Shown here one piece after another: positions 35,746-43,384 of a DNA stretch of 49,245 nucleotides. The notes under the pieces are model-generated. The model was not told the DNA's origin. It was given only the letters and a program-made list of their open reading frames with translations, and searched no databases. A program made the translations under genes and the position numbers. How positions within the stretch are numbered: position 1 is the stretch's first letter; each line of letters begins with the position of its first letter. The DNA comes from Oscillospiraceae bacterium. Its GTDB lineage: Bacteria; Bacillota; Clostridia; Oscillospirales; Acutalibacteraceae. Location: NCBI GenBank assembly GCA_031280825.1, contig JAITGE010000052.1, forward strand, positions 1-49,245, written 5' to 3'.

Positions 35746-37026
35746 GTGGAAGATTACTATGATTTGATTGTCGTCGGCGGCGGACCTGCCGGTTTAGCGG
35801 CGGCGCTGGAAGCTGAAAAACGCGGTGTGGAGCGCATCCTTGTGTTGGAGCGGGCGGAAACGCTGGGCGGCATTTTGGAGCAGTGCATTCACACAGGCTT
35901 TGGTCTGCACTATTTTGGCGAAGAGCTTTCGGGTCCGGAATACGCCGACCGCTTTATCCAACCCGTTTTGCGGAGTGAACGCATCGCGGTCAAACTGGAT
36001 ACAATGGTGCTGGAGGTTACGCCCGGCAAGCCCGGGGAGCGTCATAGCGTGATATCCGTCAGCAAGGAGGATGGGCTGCGGGTGATTGCCTGCAAGGCGG
36101 TTATTTTGGCGATGGGCTGCCGCGAACGCCCGCGTGGTGCGCTCAATATCGCGGGGACACGCCCGGCGGGGATATTAAGTGCGGGGACGGCACAAAAATA
36201 TGTGAATCTGGACGGCTATATGCCGGGCAAAACTGTGGTGATTCTTGGTTCGGGCGATATCGGCTTGATCATGGCGCGGCGCATGACGCTTGAGGGCGCA
36301 CAGGTGAAGCTCGTCGCCGAGCTGATGCCGTATTCCAGCGGGTTAACGCGCAATATCGTGCAATGCTTGGAGGATTTTGATATTCCTCTGCGTTTGAGTT
36401 GCACGGTCGTTGGCGTGCATGGCAAGGAACGGCTTGAAGCGGTGACCGTCGCCAATGTGGATGAAAACCGTCGCCCGATCCCCGGTACGGAGGAAACGAT
36501 TTCCTGCGACCTGCTGTTGCTTTCGGTGGGGCTGATCCCGGAAAATGAGTTGACCCGGGCAGCGGGCGTGGCGATGGATCCTGTTACCGGCGGCGCGAAG
36601 GTGAATCAGGACCGCGAAACGGGAATTCCCGGTATTTTCGCCTGCGGCAACGTGCTCCATGTGCACGACTTGGTGGATTATGTGACGGTGGAAAGCCAGC
36701 AGGCGGGTGCGGGCGCCGCAAATTATATTCAGGGCAAGGGTGCCCCCGCGCCGGAATATATTTCCGCAAAGGGGATTCGCGGCGTGCGCTATGTTGTGCC
36801 ACAGCTGGTGAACCGCAAAACCGCCGAACCCGTGAAGCTCTATTTTCGGGTGGGGCAGGTTTATAAGAATGCTTTTGTGCAATGCAGCGCAAGCGGCACG
36901 GTGCTGGCAAAAAAGAAACGTCCCCGTTTGGCGCCCGGCGAGATGGAGGACATTGTTCTGAAGCCGGAGCAGCTTGCCGCCTTGCCGCAGGATGTGGAGC
37001 TGGTGGTTGAGGTGCTGGAAGTATAG
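35746..37026 (+). CDS. FAD/NAD(P)-dependent oxidoreductase, GlpB-like partner subunit
   Basis: A 426-residue pyridine nucleotide-disulfide-type flavoprotein without redox cysteines. It has an N-terminal FAD motif (LIVVGGGPAGLAAALEAEK), a second Rossmann fold for NAD(P) (VVILGSGDIGLIMARRM) and a C-terminal FAD block (GIPGIFACGNVLHVHDLVDYV). In Clostridia such proteins sit between the GlpA-like oxidoreductase and a DUF1667 protein and are thought to pass electrons from glycerol-3-phosphate. GTG 35746 is the start, with GAGGAGGG 5 nt upstream. A bidirectional hairpin follows the stop, shared with the convergent mannosidase gene. Confidence 0.85.
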   Translation: MEDYYDLIVVGGGPAGLAAALEAEKRGVERILVLERAETLGGILEQCIHTGFGLHYFGEELSGPEYADRFIQPVLRSERIAVKLDTMVLEVTPGKPGERHSVISVSKEDGLRVIACKAVILAMGCRERPRGALNIAGTRPAGILSAGTAQKYVNLDGYMPGKTVVILGSGDIGLIMARRMTLEGAQVKLVAELMPYSSGLTRNIVQCLEDFDIPLRLSCTVVGVHGKERLEAVTVANVDENRRPIPGTEETISCDLLLLSVGLIPENELTRAAGVAMDPVTGGAKVNQDRETGIPGIFACGNVLHVHDLVDYVTVESQQAGAGAANYIQGKGAPAPEYISAKGIRGVRYVVPQLVNRKTAEPVKLYFRVGQVYKNAFVQCSASGTVLAKKKRPRLAPGEMEDIVLKPEQLAALPQDVELVVEVLEV

Positions 37027-37049
37027 ACGCAAGCAATGCAACGAACAAA

Positions 37050-37074
37050 GGCGGGAGAGCAACGCTCTCCCGCC
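37050..37074. terminator. Bidirectional terminator between flavoprotein and mannosidase operons
   Basis: A perfect 11-bp stem (37050-37060 with 37064-37074) around AAC, 24 nt after the plus-strand stop and 20 nt after the minus-strand stop. Short T-rich flanks lie on each side (CTGTTTT on plus; CTTTGTT on minus). Confidence 0.7.
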
Positions 37075-37093
37075 CGCGCTGTTTTGCGGGGGA

Positions 37094-39577
37094 TTACACG
37101 ATACCTTCCAAAAAGTTCACTTGCGCGGCGGCACCCTCGCCGCCGATGCGGAAGGTTTTTATTTCGAAGGGCGTGAAATCCGCCCAGAAGGCGGCGTCCG
37201 CCTGGGGCAGCGTGATCGCCGCGCGGGTGAAAGCTTTGCCTTGTGTTTCATAGCAGCGCAAAATCAAATCGCCCGAGCCGTCCTCGCAGCGTTTGTATGC
37301 CGTGACCAAGACGTTCGGCGCGTCAACCGAAAGAAAGCTGCCCGTGGGCGGCAATGTGCCGGGATGGTAGCTTTCCTGCACCACGTGCGGTTGACTGTTG
37401 AGACTTGCGGCTTCGCGCGTCACGTCGCTTTGCTCCGCTTCGCCTTCGTGCAAATAAATCGCATAGGTGAAGCGTTGCACGCCCTCGTCTGTGAAATCAA
37501 ATTCCCGCGCCGGGCGTTTGGCGCAGTGATCGGCGAAGATCACGTTGCGCAGGCAGGTCAGGCGCAACTGCGCGCCTTTTACATCCGCCGGGCAATCGTA
37601 GCTGTATTTGGAATCACTCATAACTGCGACGCCGTGCCGCAACCCTTCGGTGTCGGTCAGGGTGCAATCCGCCCAGCTTAGCCCCGGCTCTTCCTCGCCG
37701 TTGCAGGGACGTTTGAGGTAGCCGTTGGGTATCTCATAGGTTGAAATGGGGTCGCTGCCTTCGATGGGCAAAGCGATTTTGAGCATGGTGTATGGCTCGC
37801 TCCAGAGCGCCTTGCATTCCACCTCAAGCGTTTTTTGCCCGGCGGCAAGGCGGAAGGTTTGCACCAAGGTGCTTTCGCCATACTTGTATTTGATTTGCAG
37901 CGCGGCGCGGCAGGGACCGTTTTCGAGTGCCGTTGTGTGGACGGGGCGCATTGTGCCTTTGATGTCATGAAATTTGAAAATACCGTGCGCCCAGGTATCG
38001 GCGGTGATGTCATTGATAACGGTCGGGAGGGCAAGCTGCCCGGCGCCTGTGACGGTGCGCTCCGCCGTTTTGTCAATCAGCTTTGTGATGCCGCCGGTGT
38101 GCGCGTCAAATTCCGCGCGCAAATATTCGTTTTCGAGAAACCAATCGCTGCCTTGCACGGCGGTGCATACCGACTCTTCGGGGGTGCGTCCCATCCAGAG
38201 CCAATAGAGCGCGTAACCCATGGGCGGCACCTTTGCTATGAAGAGGGTATCCAGCGCGTCCGGTCCGTCAAAGCGCGAAGCACGGATGCTTTGGTGCGGA
38301 ACGCGGGTATGCCCGCTGTCTTCCACGCGGCGGGACGCTTCCAGCACACGCACCGGGATCTCACGTTCAAAGCTCAGGGCGTTGAAAACAACCACGGGGC
38401 GCGGATATTCTGTTGGGATGCCGCGGTGGCGAACTTCCTTTGTTGGCGCGTCCACGCCCTCCACCCAGGTTTCGATTTTGCGGCTGAAGCGAAGGATTGC
38501 GCTGTTGGCGGCGCGGGCGGCAATCGTGCGGGCGTGCCCCATGCTGTCGCGCACATCGTCATACGCCTCGCGGATGGAGCAGCCACAGAAAATATCATGG
38601 AACTGGTTGAACGCGGTATCGCGCCACGCTTCGGCAAGCGCTTTGGTTTGCGCGGGGAAGCCAAACGCCTGCGCGGCGGCGGTATCCCACGCTTCGGCAA
38701 AATACAGTTCTTGCTCCGCTTGGCGGTTGAGCTGCTTGACCATGGAGACCGCGCTGTAGCAGCCGCTGGCGTGGTGCTGTAAATCATCCTTCCAAACGGG
38801 CAGATCCAGCGGCGCTGCGCTCATCGCCGCAAAATACGCATCGGGGGAGGAGAATTGCAGCGCTGTGAAGCCTTCCTTCTTCATCTTTTCCTGCAAAAAA
38901 GCAATGTCTGCCTTGGTGGGACCGCCGCCATGGTTCCCCACGCCGTAAAAGAGCATCATGCCGTGCCCCGCATCCTCGCCGCGTTTGCGTAAAAAGTTCA
39001 CAGCGTTGTCGACGTTTTCCACGCCGTCGCAAACATAGCCCTGCGGCAGGCGATAGGTCATTACGCGCGAGCCGTCCGGAGCTTCCCACCAAAAGGCGTT
39101 TTGCGGTGCGTGAGGGTTTTCGTCGTTGCTTGGGCGCATCATGACATAAGCGTGCATGCCGCCCTGGCGCAGCAGCTGCGGGAGCATCGCGTTGTGCCCG
39201 AAGGAATCCACGTTGTAGCCTACCTTGCAGGTTCGCCCGAATTTTTCCTGATAATACAGCTGGCTGTAGAGCGCCTGGCGGGCAAAGCTCTCTCCGGAGG
39301 GCATATTGCAATCCGGCTGCACCCACCAGCCGTTGACGGGAACCCAGCGCCCTTCCCGCACCCGTTTTTGGATTTGTGCGAACATCTCCGAATCAATCTC
39401 TTCAACCCAGCGGTAATAGTTGGCCGAAGAGCAGGTGAACACGAAGCCGGGGGTTTCTTCCATGCGATCCAACGCAGCCCGGAAGGTTTGCAGCGCTTCG
39501 TTGCAGCCTTCCTGCCAGCGCCAGAGCCAAATGGGATCCAAGTGTGCGTTGCCGATGGCGTGAATGGGAACAGGCAT
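37094..39577 (-). CDS. Alpha-mannosidase, glycoside hydrolase family 38
   Basis: An 827-residue enzyme with the GH38 layout. The catalytic N-terminal domain has GNAHLDPIWLWRWQEG (zinc ligands His12 and Asp14) and KVGYNVDSFGHNAML (nucleophile Asp124); LFYGVGNHGGGPTKAD is the conserved block that supplies further substrate contacts. The helical bundle and large beta-sandwich tail (about 400-827) are typical. There is no signal peptide, so it acts inside the cell, probably on imported mannosyl oligosaccharides such as trimmed N-glycans. The start has AGAAGG upstream. Last gene of the three-gene minus-strand operon. Confidence 0.92.
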   Translation of the reverse strand: MPVPIHAIGNAHLDPIWLWRWQEGCNEALQTFRAALDRMEETPGFVFTCSSANYYRWVEEIDSEMFAQIQKRVREGRWVPVNGWWVQPDCNMPSGESFARQALYSQLYYQEKFGRTCKVGYNVDSFGHNAMLPQLLRQGGMHAYVMMRPSNDENPHAPQNAFWWEAPDGSRVMTYRLPQGYVCDGVENVDNAVNFLRKRGEDAGHGMMLFYGVGNHGGGPTKADIAFLQEKMKKEGFTALQFSSPDAYFAAMSAAPLDLPVWKDDLQHHASGCYSAVSMVKQLNRQAEQELYFAEAWDTAAAQAFGFPAQTKALAEAWRDTAFNQFHDIFCGCSIREAYDDVRDSMGHARTIAARAANSAILRFSRKIETWVEGVDAPTKEVRHRGIPTEYPRPVVVFNALSFEREIPVRVLEASRRVEDSGHTRVPHQSIRASRFDGPDALDTLFIAKVPPMGYALYWLWMGRTPEESVCTAVQGSDWFLENEYLRAEFDAHTGGITKLIDKTAERTVTGAGQLALPTVINDITADTWAHGIFKFHDIKGTMRPVHTTALENGPCRAALQIKYKYGESTLVQTFRLAAGQKTLEVECKALWSEPYTMLKIALPIEGSDPISTYEIPNGYLKRPCNGEEEPGLSWADCTLTDTEGLRHGVAVMSDSKYSYDCPADVKGAQLRLTCLRNVIFADHCAKRPAREFDFTDEGVQRFTYAIYLHEGEAEQSDVTREAASLNSQPHVVQESYHPGTLPPTGSFLSVDAPNVLVTAYKRCEDGSGDLILRCYETQGKAFTRAAITLPQADAAFWADFTPFEIKTFRIGGEGAAAQVNFLEGIV

Positions 39578-39628
39578 GGGAACGACCTTCTTTCTGTTCG
39601 TGTTTTTTTTCTAAAGAAAAAGCATTGC

Positions 39629-41443
39629 TCACGCGTCCCGCAAAAAGCCGTAATACCGACCGATCCAATAGGCAAAGGTATAAACGTAACCGCTTTCAAC
39701 GCAGCTTGCGCTGCCGCGCTCGCCGGGGTAATCGTTTGGGTTGCGGTCGTATTTTGCGATGAAGCGCTCGTCATCCGGCAAGAGCCAGCCCGTTTCGGCG
39801 CTCCCGCCTCGGCACGTGCGTTTTGGCATGTCGTGCCGCCCGGCAACGTTCACGCCCGCCGCCAGGCGGCTTGCCGGGCTGCGATAGAACCAGCGCTCCA
39901 GCCTTGAAAAATCCAGCGCGGCGCCGGGGCAAGCCAGCGCGTAGGGGAAATCGTAGCCCGGATTCCATTCCCGCCCGATGCTGGATCTCCAGGAAGCAAA
40001 GCCCGCGCGCAGCTTCGCTTTGACCGCGTCCTCGGGCGTAAGCAGCAGAAGCAGCCAAAACGCCATGGTGGCAAGCATATGGTCGCCATACATGATGTCC
40101 TCGCATTCCTCCAGCCCGGCTGCCATGACACATTGGCAGAGGCGTTCGCGGTGCTTGGCGGGCAGATCCCCATAGCCCTGCGCCAACAGGGAATCGTAGA
40201 CGCCCTGCCAAGGCTCGGTTTCGCCCGAAATTTTTATCATCACGCGCAGATACATCAGCAGCTCGGCGGCGTTGAGCGGCGCGTCACACCAGCCGGAGCC
40301 GCCGCCGTTAAAATAACGCAGGCTCCATTTTGCCCAGGTCGTCGGTCCGCCAAAGCAGTCTTGTAGCTCCATGCCGTGGTCGATGATGTGCCGCAGCAGC
40401 GCCTTACCTGCTTGAATCGCCAGCGCGTCAAGCTCCGCGTCAAGCTTCCCCAAGGTGATGTGTAAAAAATATAAGTGCGCAAAGTGCAGGGTGATTTCAT
40501 CGCTGCTTGTGTCGCCTTTGTAGACGATGCCTGTGCCCGCGCTGCCTTCCGCCTGGCAGAGCTTTGCGAGCCGCGCCGGGATTGCCGCCGAAGCCTTCAC
40601 TGTCACACCCGCCCGTCCGCTGTGGACGGCTGAGGCGGTTGGCAGACATTCGGCAAGCCCGTCGGCGCGTTTGCGAAAGTAATAACCGCCGTCCGGCACA
40701 GGCTCACGGGGCGTGAGATAGGTGCGCGCCACAAAGCCGTCTCCCCGTCCGGGGATATACATCAGCAGCAGCATCGCTTCGGCAGCGCGGGTGGCGATGG
40801 CGCGGACGCGCTGTGTTTCGGGATGCGTTTCCCCCAGCTCCCGCGCAAGGGTGGCGTAGTGCAGCTCTTCGGCAATGGCGAAGCCGCAGCCGAAGCAGCC
40901 ATCGTTGTCACTTTCGTTGTAGGGCAGCGGCATATCCTTGCGGTAGGGAACGCTCAGCTGCCGCTGGCTGAACATGCCTCGGCGGTCAACGACGTCCAGG
41001 CTTTCCCTGAGCAGCAGATTCGCCTTTTCTTCACCGCTTAAAAAGCGCAGCGTGAGCTTTGCGGCGCCCGTTTCCGTTAAAATCCAAACAATTTCCGTGC
41101 CATCCGAGGCTGCCTCCAGCGGAAGGATTGCTTTGACTGCGTTATCCGGTAAATCACGCGGCGCGCTGAAAAACCATATACGCTCTTCTTTGCAGGGAGC
41201 GCCGCCGTTCCAGCGCGTCAATCCGTTTGCCGCGCCCAGCCAGACCGTGCCGTTCGCTCCGGGAGCGGCGCAGGAATACGAACTCCGCCGCGAAGGCAGC
41301 GGGAGGGGAATCCGCGCCAGGTAAGGCACGGGAGATTCATTTTTGACACTCAAAAGCGCCGCCGGGATACCCGGCGTGTCTTTGGAATATATTTCAGCAA
41401 ATCGGTTTAGGCTGCGCCGTAAAATGATCGGGCATTCCGGCAT
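39629..41443 (-). CDS. Uncharacterised 604-residue protein, propeller-like strand plus helical-barrel-like domain
   Basis: I do not recognise the family. The N-terminal 60-110 residues include NGTVWLGAANGLTRWNG and WILTETGAAKL, resembling two-component-regulator propeller blades, but there are too few for a full propeller. The rest (about 170-604) is rich in paired helices and aromatic residues (GDGFVARTYLTPREP; GGPTTWAKWSLRYFNGGGSGW; GYVYTFAYWIGRYYGF), reminiscent of (alpha/alpha)6-barrel glycoside-active proteins. There is no signal peptide. GGAGG lies 7 nt before ATG 41443. It sits between the DUF1667-like gene (18 nt) and the mannosidase gene (51 nt), so a role in intracellular glycan breakdown is inferred. 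Confidence 0.6.
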   Translation of the reverse strand: MPECPIILRRSLNRFAEIYSKDTPGIPAALLSVKNESPVPYLARIPLPLPSRRSSYSCAAPGANGTVWLGAANGLTRWNGGAPCKEERIWFFSAPRDLPDNAVKAILPLEAASDGTEIVWILTETGAAKLTLRFLSGEEKANLLLRESLDVVDRRGMFSQRQLSVPYRKDMPLPYNESDNDGCFGCGFAIAEELHYATLARELGETHPETQRVRAIATRAAEAMLLLMYIPGRGDGFVARTYLTPREPVPDGGYYFRKRADGLAECLPTASAVHSGRAGVTVKASAAIPARLAKLCQAEGSAGTGIVYKGDTSSDEITLHFAHLYFLHITLGKLDAELDALAIQAGKALLRHIIDHGMELQDCFGGPTTWAKWSLRYFNGGGSGWCDAPLNAAELLMYLRVMIKISGETEPWQGVYDSLLAQGYGDLPAKHRERLCQCVMAAGLEECEDIMYGDHMLATMAFWLLLLLTPEDAVKAKLRAGFASWRSSIGREWNPGYDFPYALACPGAALDFSRLERWFYRSPASRLAAGVNVAGRHDMPKRTCRGGSAETGWLLPDDERFIAKYDRNPNDYPGERGSASCVESGYVYTFAYWIGRYYGFLRDA

Positions 41444-41461
41444 ACAAACGCCTCCTTGCGC

Positions 41462-41827
41462 TTAAGCGGCGTCCACGTGGTTTGTGGCAATGAGATCCAC
41501 GCCTGTGCCGGCGGCATCTTCCAGCACGACCGTGCCGATTGCTACGGGTGCGGCGATGTTTATACTTTTGGTCGCCGCGGCGCAGGCAATCATAGCCGCT
41601 TTCGGGATTGGCTGCGCGCTCTTGACGCTTACCAGCGGCGCTGTGCCGCCCGCCACCCGCATGGTGGAGGTAAAGGAACGCGTCGGGTTGGTACATTCGG
41701 TTTGCGCATAGACCTCGCCTCGCTTGCAGGTGTTGCCAGTGACGGAAAGCACTGCGCCGTTTTCATCCAGCTCTGCGCGCATGGCGCAGCCCAACGGGCA
41801 GGCGATACAAATCAGATCCTTGACCAT
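41462..41827 (-). CDS. DUF1667-family small Cys-rich protein, third component of GlpA/GlpB-like systems
   Basis: A 121-residue protein with the DUF1667 signature: ICIACPLGCAM at the N-terminus (Cys7, Cys10 and Cys14), TGNTCKRGEVYAQTEC with two more Cys, PTRSFTST, and SVKSAQPIPKAAM. The cysteines suggest an Fe-S or zinc site. In related genomes it is normally the third gene after the two flavoproteins that here occupy 34283-37026. In this window it is on the opposite strand at the head of the mannosidase operon. The start at 41827 is preferred because GGAGG lies 9 nt upstream; ATG 41836 has no room for a ribosome site. Confidence 0.85.
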   Translation of the reverse strand: MVKDLICIACPLGCAMRAELDENGAVLSVTGNTCKRGEVYAQTECTNPTRSFTSTMRVAGGTAPLVSVKSAQPIPKAAMIACAAATKSINIAAPVAIGTVVLEDAAGTGVDLIATNHVDAA

Positions 41828-41863
41828 TGCGTGCATCCTCCGAGTCGTTTTATATTTGAAGTC

Positions 41864-41892
41864 ATTATATAGCAGTCAAGCGGAAATTGCAA
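41864..41892 (-). promoter_or_regulatory. Promoter of the DUF1667-mannosidase operon
   Basis: On the minus strand TTGCAA (41892-41887) and TATAAT (41869-41864) with 17-bp spacing, 36 nt before ATG 41827. Confidence 0.75.
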
Positions 41893-41931
41893 GCTGAAAA
41901 TGACGCAGGGCGGAAATTTACAGTTTAGCCA

Positions 41932-41960
41932 TTGCTCTTTGCAGGCGTATGTGTTATAAT
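41932..41960 (+). promoter_or_regulatory. Promoter of the CvpA-like/pgsA/clp operon
   Basis: TTGCTC (41932-41937) and TATAAT (41955-41960) with 17-bp spacing, divergent from the mannosidase operon promoter. Confidence 0.7.
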
Positions 41961-42013
41961 AAATAAAATTTGGGCTGCTTTTTAGGATGCGCCCGAAGGG
42001 ATGGTGAAATACC

Positions 42014-42727
42014 GTGCACAGTTCCACGCTTGCCTTGCTTTTGGACGGCGCACTGTTGTTGGCGTTTGTTATTGTTCTGGCGCGGACGGTGAAGCGAGGC
42101 TTTTTGGCTTCCCTGTTGTCGATTGCTTGCTGGGTGCTGAGCCTGGTTTGCGCGGGCGCGATGAGCGCGGCGCTGGCGCAGCCAATGTATGAGGGCTTTG
42201 TTGCCAGACCCGCGCAAAGCGCTATTGAAGCCAAGATGACCGAAACGGTTTCCGGCGCGGAAATTGCCGTTTTTGCTGAAAAGACATTGGCGGAGCTGCC
42301 TGCTGCGTTGCGGGAGCTGGCGGATTTCAGCGGTGTTTCGCTGGATTCCCTTTCAGCGAATCTGGATGCCGCAAAAAGCAGCAAGGCGCAAAACGCGGCG
42401 GAGCTGCTGCAAAGAGAAATCGTCGCGCCCGTCGCTACGGCGGCTATCCGCTGGGGCTTGAGTATCATTCTGTTTTGCTTGCTGCTTGCGCTGAGCCGTT
42501 TGGTCGCCCGCAGGCTTGAAAAGGTGGGTAAGCTGCCTGTTCTCAAGCAGGTGAACTGGCTGCTGGGCGTTGCCCTAGGTCTTTTGAAGGGTCTGTTGGT
42601 CGTGTTTGTTCTAGCGCTGCTGCTGCGTGTGGCAGGGGAGCTGGGCGGCGGCGTTTTGGGCGAAGCAACGGAGCAGGCGCGGCTTCCGCAGCTTGCAGAA
42701 GCCCTGCCCATCCGGAAGGGCTTGTAA
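42014..42727 (+). CDS. CvpA-family membrane protein
   Basis: A 237-residue protein with four predicted membrane segments: about 6-25 and 33-55 at the N-terminus, then about 147-167 and 190-213. A central hydrophilic loop of about 90 residues lies between the pairs. The N-terminal pattern DGALLLAFVIVLARTVKRGF followed by a Gly/Ala-rich helix matches the CvpA/colicin V production family, whose molecular role is uncertain (envelope and stress-related phenotypes). It starts at GTG 42014, with AAGGGATGG about 9 nt upstream. It is first in an operon with pgsA (30 nt downstream). Confidence 0.75.
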   Translation: MHSSTLALLLDGALLLAFVIVLARTVKRGFLASLLSIACWVLSLVCAGAMSAALAQPMYEGFVARPAQSAIEAKMTETVSGAEIAVFAEKTLAELPAALRELADFSGVSLDSLSANLDAAKSSKAQNAAELLQREIVAPVATAAIRWGLSIILFCLLLALSRLVARRLEKVGKLPVLKQVNWLLGVALGLLKGLLVVFVLALLLRVAGELGGGVLGEATEQARLPQLAEALPIRKGL

Positions 42728-42757
42728 TCAACACATAATGAATCAGGAGGAGAAGCG

Positions 42758-43384
42758 ATGGCTGCCAACGATGACAATAAGGTTTTCACCATACCTAACA
42801 TGATCACGATGCTGCGGGTTGCGTTGATCCCGGTGTTTGCGCTACTGTTTTTGAAGGGCGAGTTGCTTGCAATGCTGATCGTGCTGGTGCTTTCGGGGCT
42901 TAGTGATGCGGTGGATGGCAAAATCGCGCGGCGCTTTCATATGGTGAGCAACATCGGCAAATGGCTTGACCCGGCGGCGGATAAGCTCACGCAGATTACG
43001 CTTGCCGTGCTGCTTTTTTGGAAGTTCAGCCAAAGTGTGAACCATTGGATCAAAGCCTTCAGCTGGGTGTTTTTGCTCTTTTTGGGCAAGGAGCTGTTGA
43101 TGCTGGTCGTTGCGCTGGTGATGCTGCTGCTCAAAAAGCGCCCGGCAGCGGCGGAAATCTATGGAAAGCTGGCGACGTTTGCTTTTTATGTTGTGATGGC
43201 GCTGCTCTTTTTGGCGGGACCGGAGGTCAGCCTTTTCGCGTCCTGGGAGGGCTTCCCTGTGCTGCCAAACGGCGCTGTGTTCGCGCTGGTGATCTTTTCG
43301 CTGGCACTGACCTTTGTGGCGTTTTTCAGCTATATTCCGGATACCTTCCGAAAGCTGTTTAATAAGGAGAAGGCAAGCAAATGA
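42758..43384 (+). CDS. pgsA: CDP-diacylglycerol-glycerol-3-phosphate 3-phosphatidyltransferase
   Basis: A 208-residue integral membrane enzyme of the CDP-alcohol phosphatidyltransferase family. It makes phosphatidylglycerophosphate, the precursor of phosphatidylglycerol. The catalytic signature is complete: SDAVDGKIARRF then GKWLDPAADK (D-x2-DG-x2-AR-x8-G-x3-D-x3-D). The N-terminal IPNMITMLRVALIPVFALL is typical of PgsA. A cardiolipin-synthase-like variant cannot be excluded. The ribosome site is AGGAGG before ATG 42758. Its TGA overlaps the start of the ClpE-like gene (ATGA), so translation is coupled. Confidence 0.88.
   Translation: MAANDDNKVFTIPNMITMLRVALIPVFALLFLKGELLAMLIVLVLSGLSDAVDGKIARRFHMVSNIGKWLDPAADKLTQITLAVLLFWKFSQSVNHWIKAFSWVFLLFLGKELLMLVVALVMLLLKKRPAAAEIYGKLATFAFYVVMALLFLAGPEVSLFASWEGFPVLPNGAVFALVIFSLALTFVAFFSYIPDTFRKLFNKEKASK

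Noticed and set aside
34283-37026. Glycerol catabolic operon with glpK/glpF
   Set aside because: Only the two flavoproteins are present; no glycerol kinase or facilitator gene is in the window, so the glycerol role is left as a family-based inference.
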